In this document: one piece after another, positions 24,054-37,275 of the stretch | How the letters are laid out: each line of letters begins with the position of its first letter | How positions within the stretch are numbered: position 1 is the first letter of the stretch | Assembly: GCA_024138025.1 (NCBI GenBank) | Contig: JAMXBD010000172.1 | Coordinates: 434,001-498,000 of the forward strand | DNA from: Combretum micranthum | Lineage: Eukaryota > Streptophyta > Magnoliopsida > Myrtales > Combretaceae | Reading direction: 5' to 3' | DNA: 64,000 nucleotides | Notes under the pieces: generated by a model | Database searches by the model: none | Told to the model about the DNA's origin: nothing | What the model saw: only the letters and a program-made list of their open reading frames with translations | Made by a program: the position numbers and the translations under genes

Positions 24054-26190
24054 TTCCTTTTTATTTCTGTATCTAGAGTTTCTTTTTCTAGTAAATCTAT
24101 AACAGAAGGTGTTTCTATTTCATCACTACTAGTCTCCTTAATGTCTTCTTCTAACACATTCTCTTCTATTGCAACTATACTATATACTGTCTCTGTTTCA
24201 CTCATCTGGTCATCTATAGCTAGTAAGTCTTCTTCTAAACAATTTACAATCATAGCTCTTTTGTCATGCATATTATGTCTCTTATAACAGTCTCTAGACA
24301 AGTGTCCTTCTTCACCACAAACAAAACAAGTTAATTTGTTTTTGTAAGTCCTTCTTTTGTTGTATTTTCTAACGTGTTTATCTCCATCTAAGCATGGCAT
24401 TCTAGCAACACTTTGTTTTTTGTAATATCTTTTTATAGGTTTGTAATTTTGTTTAGGTTTTCTAGGTCTGTAACTTTCTCTATTTCTCCTGTTAATTTTT
24501 CTTGGTTTTATTCTTCTTTTTGGTCCATAAGTTTTCCTCCGTATACCTGTGGTGTGTAAATCTGTTCACAGTAACTATACTCTCCTTTGAGTTGTCTTGT
24601 AATTTGTATATTTGTGCATTTTTCAACTAAAAACCTAACTATATACTCTATCATTGTCCCTAAATTATTTAATATAGGAGTATTGACTATTTTTGGTTCT
24701 AAGTTTTCCTTAAAAGTTTTATATATTTCTTGTCCTAAAGCTCCTGGTAATTTTATGAGTACTTTATCAGCAACAGTTGGTTCATAGTAACATTCTACTA
24801 AATTACAGTATTAAAAGAAGTCATTCGAGTAAGGCTTTATGTATCTCCAATTTCTAATATGTAATTGTTCTAAAAATCTCATTGCATCCATTTGGTCTCT
24901 TTGAGTATGATCTATATTAGGTTGAGTAGAAAGTAGTAAGTATGTAACTTTGTTTGTAAAATTGTAAAGGTTGGCCTTTAATTCTATATCAATAGCAAAA
25001 TCTTATGGCCATTGCCTTTGATATTCTTCCTACATTGCTCTTGTGCTTTCTCCTAAGAACTTTTCTAAGTAATTGTACATAGCAATAGCTTCTCTAGGTA
25101 TACTACTAGTTTCCCATTCTCTTGTAACTAACTGTCCCAAATATCCAATAATCTGTGGCCATCTTTGTACATCATGTGCAGGTATATTCAGTATTCTACC
25201 ATGGTCTATTAGGTCTTCAAGCTGTATTTCTAAAGATAATCTTCTTCCTAATGGTGTTCTATCTTGACTAGTTTCTCTGTAAGTTAAGCATGGTTGCCTT
25301 GGAAGTTGTCCTATGACATTTTCATGTCTTTGTGAAAAGATTTCTCCTCTATGTGGCTTGGGTGATGATGGTGTTATATTGAGTGATGGTAATGGAGGTA
25401 CTGATGGTGAAGGTATGGTTTCCATTAAATCTATAATTTGCTGTAATCTTGCATTATTTCTACATTCTTCTACTTATTCTGTAATTTCTTCTATGGTCAG
25501 TGGTTTCTGAGAATCTAAAAGTGGTAAATCTGTAAGTGATTTAGTTCTTGGTAATTCAGTATTTAGATTTGTATCAGGAATTGTAACTCCTTGTATTTCT
25601 TTAAATTTTACTAATCCCTTTTTCTCAAAATCTCTTAATATCCTATTTTGTTCATCTTTATAATTACCTAAATTTTCTAAATCTGTAATATTGTATTTAT
25701 CTATTAAGTGTGAATTATCAGGGTGAGTAATCATGTTTTCCTTAACGTAAACTTTTACTAATTTATCTGGTCTGTATTCTAGAAAGTAATACTTTTCATT
25801 AACTCCTAAGAAGTTGTCTTCTCTTAAATGTTCTATGGCATCTTATTCGCTTTCCCAGTTTTATATTAAAAATCTTCCTCTCTAGGGATTCTTTGTAATT
25901 CCCCAATATCTAGAGTTAGATCCACTTGCATCTAATATTTTTTCATCTATTATTTCTTCCTCATTAACATTTTCTGTACCTTTTACATTTCTAGTCTTGT
26001 AATCCAAAAATCTAATACTGTAACTTCTATCAAGATTTCTGTAAGTCAGGCTTTCTTTTGGAACTCTTATTGTTTTTTCTTTATCTTCAAGCATCATTGA
26101 TAAATCTCATTTGTTCCTTCTAAGTCTCTAGTACTAATTGGTGTTGGTTTTATAAACTTTATTTCAGAACTTGCTATTTGCTATACTATT
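24047..26190 (-). pseudogene. pararetroviral coat-protein-like ORF with CCHC zinc knuckle; broken
   Basis: Open stretches at 25882-26097, 25474-25734 and 25030-25425 share one frame. The last part, 24047-24400, is in another frame and carries the zinc knuckle CX4-type motif CFVCGEEGHLSRDC at 24287-24328, followed by an acidic Glu/Asp/Ser-rich tail. This order (helical core, zinc knuckle, acidic tail) fits a caulimovirid coat protein. Sense-like sequence continues upstream of 26097 to about 26190 in yet another frame. No movement-protein motif was recognised. Confidence 0.65.
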
Positions 26191-26214
26191 CCATCGATGA
26201 CTCTGGCTTAAAGG

Positions 26215-27135
26215 AGAATTTGATTCTACCTCTGAGAAGGGAAAATTGCGATTTCGTTCCTTCATATATTAATAATCATTGATTTAATTACCTTTTTATT
26301 CATATAAAGTTATTATTTTATTTATTGTTAAGGACATTTTTTATAAATTTTATTATATACCTATTCATTTTCATTCTATTCCGTGATTTTATCCAAACAA
26401 TAAGAATGGAAATCTCATTCCCTTCTTCATTTCATTTTGAACAATTCCAATTCACTCCATTGTGAACATTCCAACGTACCAAATGCAATATCAAAGGAAA
26501 AATATTTTAAAAATTATAATAAATATATTTGGATAATAAATTATTGATAGATGAGTTCATAAATCGATAGAAAAATAACAAACCTTTTCATGTCTTGTAA
26601 GTTGTTTCACTAAAAAAACCTTATGTATGAGTCTATATTTTTCAAAACAATGGAAAATATTTTCCATTAATTGTCTCATTTTTCCTTAAACAAACATAAA
26701 AAAGGAAAACGATATTTTCCTAAAAAACATTTTTTATTAAAAACAAAAGGGACCTTATTAGAAAAAAAAAACTATAATGATAAGTGAAAATAATCTAATC
26801 TTGAATGTAAAAGAATGATTTGCAAATTATAATTTTATTTCCATATTAAATTTTTTTATAATATATTTTGTGATAATAAGAAATTTATTCAAATACAATG
26901 TTATTCTAGTTACAACAAACCAGAGGAAATAAAAAATGAATATTCAACTTAAAAACCAGTGTTAATATCATTAAATTATAAAATCATTGGCATTTGAATA
27001 TGGCATTTTATTAAGCAACAAAAAAGGATTTTTAGTAATTTTTATGAGCGCTTTCTAGTCTTTGTTACAAACAAGCAAACAAACAAGGTGATTAAAATGT
27101 AACATAGATGTGTAGATTTAAGCATGTAATTTTAT
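26215..27135. other. AT-rich spacer between pararetrovirus and gypsy element
   Basis: No coding potential. Strings such as 'attctattccgtgattttatcc' and 'aacaattccaattcactccattg' resemble MITE termini. The block at 26590-26760 shares words (aaacaaacataaaaaagg, attttttattaaaaac) with the MITE in AIM1 intron 9, but no complete element could be delimited. Confidence 0.35.
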
Positions 27136-27138
27136 ATA

Positions 27139-27531
27139 TGTTGTAACTACACATAGTCGTAACTAGATAGGTAGTTTTAGTTAACTAATAACAAATAAAA
27201 CAAATTACAGCTGATTGTACTGGATAAGAATATATATATACAAGAGAAACAAAAAGAGGAAGGTCTCGAATGAACCCTTTCATGAATGATATCTTGATAT
27301 CTTGAGGAATTGTTAGCTGGCTCGAATAGCCAAATTATATTCCATCTTCCACACTTATTGCACCTAGCACAAAAGAAACAAAGTTGTTAGTACTTGAAAC
27401 CCTAACTTAATCAAGAAGACGATTAGGGTTATCGTAGACTTATCAAGAAGTAGCAAAAGGTATTTTGGAAGTAAGATTTTTATATTGTAGCAGAAGAGAG
27501 TTGATTGGGCATTGTTGTATTGAGGCTAACA
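27139..27531 (+). repeat. tentative 5' LTR of the first gypsy element
   Basis: The interval starts TGTTGTAACTAC and ends GGCTAACA, so the termini are TGTT..AACA. A TATA-rich string (tatatatatacaagag) lies at about 27230. It is followed at 27532 by 'ttttggtgctttt', the junction sequence common after the 5' LTR of plant gypsy elements. The matching 3' LTR was not found, so the left border is a guess. Confidence 0.4.
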
Positions 27532-30500
27532 TTTTGGTGCTTTTGTCACATCCATGGCTCCTAAAAACAGATCTCATAATCAATTTGATGTGGAAATACT
27601 AAAGAATTCCAAACAGTTACCCATTAAAAAAAATTAACACCAAAAGAAATGCAAATGAGATGTGACAAAGGTTTATACTTTAATTGTGATGAAAAGTTTA
27701 GTAATAATCACAAATGTAAAGCAAAATTTTGTTTTTTGTTATCCGATGAAATTGCCTCAATTGAGAATGCGCAATAACTTGATGCATACATGTATGATGA
27801 AAAAGATTGGATAAATTACACCGGAAGGTCCCAATGTTTGGAGAAATAAGTCGATTGAGGTCCCAACATTTTTTAATGGTTCAAAAAGAGGTCCCAACAT
27901 TTAAAAAAATGGTTCAATTGAGGCCTCGTTGACATATGTCAATAAAAAAATATTTAATTAAAACTTAGAAAACCTTTCTGTTGAGATCTTCAATGACATA
28001 TGTCAATAGGAAAAATATTTAATTAAACTTAGAAAATACTTTTTCCAAATGTTAGGACCTCTTTTGAACTTTTTGAAACCTTGGGACTTTAAATGAGCTT
28101 ACCCTCAAATGTTAAGACCTTTTAGTGTAATTTACCTGAAAAAAGATTGTTTAGATTCTGGAACTATTTCATGAAATGCAATGATAGAGGAGGTTATTCC
28201 AAGAACGCTTCATTTTGAAGGGGCAGTAGCTCACAAACCTTTATCAATTTGTGAGTTAAAGTTGCTTTGTTCCTATTGTTGCATCATAAAAATTTTATGT
28301 AATTATTGGAAATGGCCAAAAATTGCAATGTAAGGGTCAATGTTTAAATGTGGAAGCGAATATTCAAGGGTTCAAATTCTTTGCCACTTTTTATGTGCAA
28401 CTAATACGAGGGCCTGAAATCGTATTAGACATGCAATGGTTAAAGCAACTGGGACCAATAACTATAAATTATTATACTTTAATTATGAAATTTTTCTATT
28501 AAGGTCAATCTATAACAACACAAGGGGATTAAAATACTAGTGTAACTTAGATTACACATCACCGATTACAAAGAACAATACAAGTGTATGCTATAGTCTC
28601 TTATTTTCATTTAGTGGCTCAGGAGGATCAAGTATCAGAGAATACCACCAACAATACATTAATAAATGGTGTATTGGGCAGATTCTCTCAATTATTTAAG
28701 ACACCCTCATCATTACCTCCACTTAGAAGTGAACAACATCAAATCCATTTCAAAATATACTTTCAAAAGAGTAAGATTGAAAAACAAATGAAGAACATGC
28801 CATAGCAAGGCACTATTCAACCAAGTAATAGTCTTTTTCATTACTTGTGCTCTTAATCAAAAAGAAAGATGGCACGAGGCATTTTTGCATTGACTATAGA
28901 GCTTTAAATCAGATAACTATAAAGAGTGAATTTCTAATCCCCACAATAGATGAATTACTTGATGAAAAGTTAGATTTAAGGGATGGCTATCATCAAATAA
29001 GAATGCAAACATACATAAAACAGCATTTCAAACACATGAGGGACATCATAAGTTTGTTCTAATGTCATTTGACTTGACTAATGCACCAATTACCTTATGA
29101 ATACTATTTCTAAGTCGTATCTGCATAAGTTTATCAATTTTTGTGGCATCTTAGTGTATAATGCAACTTTAGAAATCCATGTAGCACATTTGACAAAATG
29201 GATTGAGGTTGTTTACTTAAAAAAGTCATAATGTGCAATTGGAGTGGACACAATTGAGTATTTAGATATAGTATCTAAGGCTAGAGTGAGTCTGAAGCCA
29301 TCGAAGATACAAGTAATGAGAATTGGCCCACACCAACTTCAGTGAAGCAATTAAGGGCATTCTTAGGCTTATCGGGGTATTATAGGTGGTTCATTAAAAG
29401 CTATACATCTATAACTACACCACTAATTGATTTTCTTAAGCAAGATCAATTCCTATGGAGTGATCTGCCTAATGTTGCATTTCTTTAATTAAAGAATGCA
29501 TTGATTTCGACTCTAATACTATCATTACTAGATTTTTATAAACTATTCATCGTTGAAGTAGACACTTCAGGGTATAGTATATGAGTCATGTTGCAACAGG
29601 ACAAGAAACCTATTACCTATTTTAGCAAAAAAAAATCCCTATTATTTAAGACATTTGCTTATATTAGGGACTTACATGCTTTAGGGAAGGTGATGCAAAA
29701 GTGAAGACAATATATTTTAGGCTCTTACTTTATTATTCAAACCGACCATAGAAATCTTAAAGAATTGTTATCATAAGTCATATAAACACCAAAGCAGCAA
29801 AGATATATAGTGAAGTTACTTGGTTATGACTATTCTATTATTTACAAATTTAGACAAGAGAATATTGTCGTAACTTATTGTCCAAGCAATATGATGGTTA
29901 ATTGTTGCATTTCTCACTTCCTTCTATGGATTTGATGCCTCAGTTACAAAGGAATATGATTCCTTACAAGAATGCCAAGATGTTATTGAATAGTTGAGCA
30001 TGGACAATTCCCAAAAAAGTTGCGATGGCTAAATGATTTGCTATATTTTCAACAACGGTTGTTTTTGGTACCTACTTTATCCTTAATCACTCTAAATTTG
30101 AGAGAGTTTCATGACTTTCCAGTAAGAGGACATTTTGGTACCCCTAAGACATATAAGAGAATTGCATCACAATCTTATTTGAAGGTAATGAAGCAAATGA
30201 TTGAAGAATATGTATCCTTATATAGTGTATGCCAACAAGTGAAATGTACCATTCGGGCCCCACATGGTTTATTAGTACCTTTGCTTATACCAGAGAGAAT
30301 ATGGGCAGATATATCTATGGATTTAATTGTGTTTGCCAATTTCATAGGGCTTTTCAATCATTCTAATGGTAGTGATAGGCTTTCAACGTACTATCATTTA
30401 GGTACACTACATGAAAATTTTTATTCCACTAAGGTTACACAGCTATTTGTTCATATGGTGTTATGCTTACATGAATTTTTTAGATCAATAGTGTCGAATC

Positions 30501-31095
30501 ACAACCATATTTTTCTTATCCATTTTTGGAAGGAGCTTATGAGAATGAGTGGGACACGGTTGAAATATAGTAGTGCTTATCATCTATAAACATATAGAAA
30601 AACAAAAGTACTTAATAGGGTCATCAGTAATACATTTTATGCTTTGTCATGGCCAAACCATTAGATTGGACTAAATATTTGCCACTGGTTAAGTTCTGTT
30701 ATAATACTTCATCTCATGTGGGAGCTAACACCACACACCACTCCATTTAAAGTAGGAACCCTCTTATTGTTTCAATTTTTATGAGGGGCTCTACTAAGTT
30801 AGATGCCTTTAAGGCAGGTTTGGTAGATAGGGACAAAGCATTGTAATTACTAAAGGATCATTTAGCTAATGCACAAGCTCAAATGAAGGCTTATGCTGAT
30901 GAGCACCGATCTGCTGTTCTTATAAACTTGACAATTTAGCATTTGCTCAACTTGAACCTTACAAACAAATGTCGTCATCACCAAATGGATCTTCTAAGCA
31001 ATCGAAGCATTACTATGGTCCTTATAGGGTTTTATGACATATTGGGTCATCCTTTTATGAACTTGAGCTATCTGAAGTGGCAAAGATTCTGTAAT
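27532..31095 (+). pseudogene. decayed Ty3/gypsy retrotransposon (gag-pol remnants)
   Basis: Degenerate modules occur in gypsy order. At about 27640-27760 is a gag zinc-knuckle region (LTPKEMQMRC.. CDEKFSNNHKCK). At 28400-28480 is the protease C-terminal part (VLDMQWLKQLGP). Reverse transcriptase is seen at 28847-29062 ([19 protein letters not shown]), the RT/RNase H linker at about 29310-29490 and RNase H at 29530-29900 (TDHRNLKEL). Integrase lies at 30020-30589 with an H-H-C zinc region, and a GPYRVL-type C-terminal segment at 30950-31090. Stops and frameshifts are everywhere. The order with integrase last shows gypsy rather than copia. A chromodomain was not recognised. Confidence 0.8.
27810..28136. 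mobile_element. MULE-like MITE nested in the gypsy element
   Basis: The termini are inverted repeats of about 35 bp: the left end gataaattacaccggaaggt matches the complement of the right end, ggtaaattacactaaaaggt. The flanks are TGAAAAAGATTG (27798-27809) and TGAAAAAAGATTG (28137-28149), a duplication of 9-12 bp with one A added. Long TIRs and a 9-11 bp duplication point to Mutator-like elements. Inside, a 43-bp unit starting GACATATGTC is present twice (27931-27973 and 27995-28036). Non-coding. Confidence 0.8.
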
Positions 31096-31099
31096 ATAA

Positions 31100-33090
31100 A
31101 GACAAATAAATTATTAAAAAGGGAAAATGTGTCATTTGAAATAAAATAAAAGGGTTTTATAGTCAAACCTAATATATATATATATATGAATGTTTTGTCA
31201 CATGGCAGTCATGTTATTAAAGACAAGAAGAAGTAGTGTAAGCCGCCTGCAAAGCCGCCAGCTCTGGGCTTTTACACCACCAGCCTTGGCCTGTACGCCG
31301 CCAACATACATGCTAGCCTTCCCATCTAAAAATTGTTTTCAAATTAGAAAGGCCGCTAGCTATATTGTCTCGGATTTTTTTAGGTTTTCTTTGTCTTTTA
31401 AGCAACCTAGTCTCATTCCTTTTTTCTTGAAAACCTCTCGTATGCTTTAGAAAACACAAAGACATTCTCTTAACCTATAATTTGTATTAAGGAGGAAAAA
31501 GAACCAATAATAGGTAATTGATCCTTCTATATTCCCTTTTGATGGTCTAAAAGTGCTATATTTCGTAAAATAATCGTTTTGATGAAGAGAATCAAGTTTT
31601 TTGGAGAAAAACCCTAAGCCTTGTTAGAGTTTTGTGTTCTGCAATCAAAGAAAATCAAGAATTGAAACCATAGGTAAGTAAATCTTTTCTATCCTTACAG
31701 AGTATAAAACTGATTTCTATTACGTCTCAAAGGGTACCCTAAACATGGTAGTCCACCACATATAATATTAAAACTTAAAAATGACTACCTTAGTCATGCG
31801 AAAATCACGATAGCATATGTAAGGCGTACAACACGGTAATAGGAGACGCCATTGGAAAGTATAGTTTAAGCAAATAAAAATGATCAAACAAGGATCTACA
31901 AATAAATTTAACTTATAAATGACAAATAATAATCTATTAAATAAGTCTTAGGGGCATTTCCCTGGCTAAAACTCCAAGGATCATATGAAAGTACTAATCT
32001 TTACAAGATAACTTAAATACTTCATCAAAAGATTTTAAAGGAAGTCTATTATAATCTTCGAGTAGATTTCCCCCAAAAGCTTCCCAAAAAGGAGACTTAC
32101 ACGGATATGGTGAGACATCGGATATAAGAACAAATGATTCTACGTGAACAAAAATCTATAGGGGTGTAAGCTTTACGAACTTAGTGAGAACATTTCTGAT
32201 TACATACTTGACACAAGGATATCAACCAAGTTTATTTATACAAGCAAATGAAATGCAATAAACACGTCAGCAAACAAGACATATGGTTTTTCAGAAACCA
32301 TATGTTGAATGAATTTACGCTCTTCATTCAAGGTTAGGTATTCCGGCCAATTACAGCCAATACTTCTTAAAAAACATTTTTATAGTTTTTACTGGCAACT
32401 ATTCGTCATAAAAAACATGTAGTTCTTACCAGCTCCTACTCGCCATATGCAGATACTTTTGGTTATGCCAACCGCTACTACCATACACTTGCCCCACCAA
32501 TTGTATAATAGCTAATGTAATGTGACTAAACTCATGAAGTGCATGCATCAAATTTTATTTAGAGTCTAGCCATTTAATTTCAATTTCTTTCAAGTGATCA
32601 TCCAATTTTAGACACTTTAACATACTAGTAGAATATACGATCTGTCGTAAGCAATTCATGGCTCGATATACTTAATGTTCTTTCATCAACATTAGAAATC
32701 ACATGCACTTTCCATTTTATCTTTTCTTATATTTAGTGCTACTACACTACAAGCACAATCATAAGTATGAAAAAAAAGGGAAGTAGACTCACTCAACCAT
32801 GGGTTGATGATATTTCCTTAGTCAATAGTCCTCGGAATAGTACACATCGTCCTCCTCGTTTCCTAAACAAAAGAAATACCTCGAATCTATCCGATTTGAT
32901 CTTCTGTCACACTTGCGCACTCAAGAAACTGGGTTTGCTTGTTTCTCCTCCCACGTTTCTCTCTACGACATCCTACATGTGTTATCAGTTCAGGACTTCT
33001 CTCAGGTTAACTACTACATCTATCGCACATGATCGACTAGCTGTAGTAACCCCACCATACATTATTTGTCGACTTCACCAGGGAGGAGAG
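31100..33090. other. non-coding repeat-island DNA between two gypsy remnants
   Basis: It holds a (TA)n tract at 31172-31185, a GCCGCC-rich block at 31235-31310 and several hundred bases that resemble LTR or leader sequence (gaaaaaccctaagccttg near 31605). No LTR pair could be matched by eye. A short ORF at 32767-33093 probably belongs to the leader of the next element. Confidence 0.4.
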
Positions 33091-35640
33091 TAAGCTCTTG
33101 ACAAGAATAACACATCCACGAAAGAGAACTGGATAGGGAGCAAACCTCCAAGATTAGGAGAATCATTGTGATCTAGTTGAGGAGACTCATACTGTAGATG
33201 AAAATACCACTACTGTGGCTGTACAAGCTCCCATAGTTGATAGTGCGCTCATGATACGCATTATGCAGGAAAATACTAAAGCTATCAATCAATTTCTAAA
33301 TGCTTTTAAGCAATTACTACCTGGTACAGTAAAAGTTGCTATGCATTGGGAAGTTCACTTCCTAAGATAACTTTCCTCACACCAGACGTGCATGGTATCG
33401 TGCCAATACCATTGTCTCAAAGGGTACTCGCCATGAGACCCTACATGATGCTCAACTCGAGCAAACTACTATTTCTACTGCTGAAAATGAGGGAGGACAT
33501 CGGCAAGAGCCACTATAGCCATTACAGCCTTTGCTGCCTCCAACTCCGAGAGATCCCATGCCTGCTGTCGGAGAAGGGGTAAGGGTCCATCTCAGAGGTT
33601 CCTCTTCCTCTGGATACAATGTCAAACCACTTACAACTAGCATAGTTGCAACTTGTAGCATCATTCTAACTCCTCGAGTGGGAGTTAACACATCATATGC
33701 TTCCGCTTCATATGTGATGAAGGAAGACTTGAAAAGTACCTGAGATAGGTGCGAGCTACGTCTGCTACTAGTGTCATCAATCTTACGCTTCCATACCCAC
33801 AAAGGATTGCAGAAAAACCCTATCCTAAGGACTACACTAGTCCAAAGTTTATCAAATTCAATGGGAAACAAGGTAGTGCTAAGGAGCACCTCCTCAAGTT
33901 CATTGAGACTCTTGAAGTCTATGGACTTGATGATGAGCTAAAGCTGAAGAAATTTTCTAAGTCATTGACGGAAAGGGCATACACCTATTATGTAAGTCTT
34001 ATCCCCGGATCAATTGATTCATGAGACAATGTGTAGGATGTTTCTTGAGAATTTTTTTTAAACTCAAGAACGAGTGACGTTGACCGACATGGGGCATATA
34101 AGACAATGCCCAAAGGAAGATCTCATGGAATACATTGAGCGTTTTAGGGAATGCTCCTTGGATATCTAAAATTTGTGTGATGAAAGTGAACTCGTCAAAA
34201 TTTGCATTCAGGGTATGTTCATAGAGTATGTTGTGCACCTGAAGAATTTGTCACTTAATTCATTCTCGATGTTGGTAGAGAATGCACGAAGGACAAACAA
34301 TTCAGTTATCAAACAAAGAGGTGATCCAAATAAGAAGTAACAACCATTGGTAAGCATTGCTCAAGGTGGAAACTTCAAGGATGGTAAGAAACTCAAAAGA
34401 GATGGTACTCTAGAATTCCAGCCTTTTCCGTGTGCTATGGGAAAGGTTCATGATGTCCTTGATCGATGGCTAAAAGACGGCATCATTAGATTGCCAAGGG
34501 TTGAGCGAGAAACCATGACACAAGAAAAAGGAGATACAAAGTTTTGTAGATTCCATAGGACGGTGGGACATCCGACAAAAGATTATTGGGCATTAAGGGG
34601 GATCTTCAATGAGAAAGTTCGCAATGGCGAACTTAAACTTGATAACAAGGATGTGCATATAAATCCCCTTCATGTACATAATAATAATCAAGGAGCTATT
34701 AATGCAATCTCTCACGATCCTAGAACTTCCCAAGAAGTTTATCAACCATAAGCTCATCAGCCAATAGGCACACTACGGGAAGAAACACACACTAATAAAG
34801 GAAAGGAAATTGATGGAGGCTCGAGCAACCATGCTGCAATGGCTCTACTCAAAACCGCTAATGTAAGGAATTTCTTTGATCTCTGCAGATTTAGCGAAGA
34901 ATCCCATATTGCAGCTACAAACACTCTAGTGCAAATTTTAGAGCACTAGTACGAGCAATGCAATGTGGTACAGCCGATACATAAGATGGCAAAGGCACAT
35001 GAGAAGGCAATAATCTTCATAAAAGATGATATGTGTACTAACAATCCGAACCACAATCATCCATTGTTTGTGGAGAGCGAACTTAATGGGCATTCCATCA
35101 GGAGAACCTTCATTGACAATAGCTCTTCACTTAACGTTATGCTTATGTCAACCTTTAAAGCGGGAGGACTTGATATGAGGAAGTTGGTTAGATAGCCGAT
35201 TGACATACATGGCTTCAACGATATCCCTGCTAAGATAATAGGTTTCATTAATGTGATTTTCAGGTTGGCCCTATCCATGAGTCAATAAAATTTCATGTGA
35301 TAGAGGCCTTTATTTCCTACCACTTGTTAATAGGGTGAAAATGGATACATGATCACAATCTTGTCCCCTCAACACTCTATTAGTGTATCAAAGGACACTA
35401 GAAAGGGAAAGATGTTTCCATTCCCATAGCTAGAAACCCTTTGAACATAGAGAATCCTTCTTCATTAAAGCTGAGTTCTACGACGAATATGCTGGAGAAG
35501 GAGAAATAGCCATTGGTAGACCTACTAGCATACCACTACTATGATGGGACGACGTGTAGGAGCAAGATGCTAGAAAGCGAAAAGCGACTTCCGCATCTGG
35601 GAGTCAGAGAAAAAGGAGAGAAGGTAACAAATCTATGAAG
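33090..35640 (+). pseudogene. Tat/Athila-like Ty3/gypsy gag-protease remnant
   Basis: The segment 33749-34024 encodes a retrotransposon gag core (YPQRIAEKPYPKDYTSPKFI, followed by FNGKQGSAKEHLLKFIE), typical of Tat/Athila-type gypsy gag. The next stretch, 34347-34751, has a Cys/His-bearing segment (FCRFHRTVGHPTKDYW) where these elements carry their gag zinc-like motif. An aspartic protease segment lies in 34965-35195 (FIDNSSSLNVMLMST; the usual D-N/T-G/S core is altered). Stops separate the parts. Polymerase is missing: the copia element begins at 35650, so the remnant is truncated or cut off there. Confidence 0.7.
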
Positions 35641-37024
35641 ATTAAGAATTGTTAATTTCTCTCAAATGATGATTTTGATTATAACAAAAAGGATTGAATG
35701 ATTTCTTACATATTTGAATTAGTGTGCAGATGTATATGAGATAAACTTATTGTCGAGCCTGGATTTTGAAAATCATCCGGTTCATTTCTCCTAACCCGAT
35801 TCATATTAAACCCTAACCCATTTAACATGAATCCTCGACTAGGGGTTAAAAGAAATTTTAATTTTTGAAAACTTTTTAGAGTCGCCACCCGATATAAATC
35901 GGGAAAAAAAATGAAAGCCAGGATTAATGGGTCGGTTAATCCTAACTTAGCCACTAGTCTGCGAAAAGTTTGATTTAAAAATCAAATTTTAAAAAAAATA
36001 TCAGATATCTGAGTTCGGGGACTAACCTATTAAAACCTAAGCGGTTACCACTTTAAATTTAAAATTTAGAATTTATCCTTTTCTATACTAAAAAATTCAA
36101 ACAAAACATTTATAAAACAAATATCTACAAGTTTAATCATGCATTTTTATTTTTATGTATTTTTCTTAGGATTTAAATATTAACAAACATTTATATTCTT
36201 CCTTTTAAAAAAAACTTATAATATATACAAAATGATTATTTCAAACTATCAAAACAAAATATATTTTTTCTAATTTTATTGTCGCCCCGTAGGTGCCTAC
36301 GTACTCGCTAATCGAGATCAGACAAAACGTAGTTCTTTTTATAAAGAACTTAATTTGTTAGTCAATTTTATATTTTTAAAATATTCTCACTTTAAGTTTA
36401 TTAAATTTTGAATTTTTATGAAAACTAATTTTGATGATCCTATGATCTAATCAATTGAATTTTATTTTATGAAAAATATATTTTTCTAAGTTCAAAAATC
36501 ATTTTTTCTAAAAAAACTATGATAATTCATGGCTAATTTAATGCTACATGAAAATCAATTTTGAAAACTTTGAGTATTATCTTTATAGCAAATTTATAAA
36601 GATAATTTTGATAAAAACTTAATTAATATCATGATTTTTTAAAAAAAAAACAATTTTTATCTTTATTATACAACAACAATTTTGGTTTAAAAAATCTATT
36701 AACAATTTATTATTTTTTCAAAATTCAATAATCATCACATATGTTCAGAACATATTCAAAATATATCATAACAAAATTAAAATACAAAAACAAAACATCT
36801 CATGCATCAAATATATATTTAAAGATCAATCTATATGCAAATACATATTAAAAAATATCCAAAAATATCAAAAATTGCTAAAACATGTAAATTTATATTA
36901 AAAATAATTATTCTAATTTTTCTGGATTTTTCTGAATTTTTCTGGATTTTTTACGAATTTTTATTAATTTTTTCCTATTTTCCGAAATTAAACATATAAT
37001 AAATAAATAATTTAATAATACAGA

Positions 37025-37275
37025 CTAACCTGGACCGTTGGATCTTCTCGGATCAGATCTGGAGCGTCTGATCTGTAGACTGAATCTGGACCGCAGGATC
37101 TGATGACTTTTGATCTGGAGCGTTGATTGCTTTGATCGAATCTGGACCGTCTGATCCTCTGATCAAATCTGAACCGTAGGATCCTCTGATCAAATCTGGA
37201 CCACAGGATCTGCTGACTTTTGACCGACGACCGCTGACCGTTGACCGATCACCGTTGACCGACGACCGATCGGGT
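37025..37275. repeat. imperfect tandem repeats inside the solo LTR
   Basis: Units with a 27-bp period (gatcctctgatcaaatctg at 37153 and 37180, with more diverged copies to each side) are followed at 37222-37272 by short TGACCG-type units. The GC content is far above that of the surroundings. Confidence 0.65.

Larger units (their letters stand above)
19450..26205 (-). mobile_element. endogenous pararetrovirus (Caulimoviridae-like), nearly unit length, decayed
   Basis: Read on the minus strand, this is a run of pararetroviral modules: coat-protein-like region with a CCHC zinc knuckle, a second Cys-rich motif, aspartic protease, reverse transcriptase (YIDD), RNase H, a viroplasmin-like domain, then an intergenic region with TATA box, AATAAA and a tRNA-Met-type primer site in the viral order. 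No integrase and no LTRs were seen. The frames are broken by several stops and at least two frameshifts, so it is an old inactive copy. No movement-protein region was found. The insertion is about 6.7 kb and appears to be opened between leader and first ORF. Edges are approximate. Confidence 0.85.

Noticed and set aside
33452..33889. 145-codon minus-strand ORF
   Set aside because: It lies opposite the Tat-like gag region, where the sense strand carries the recognised domain.
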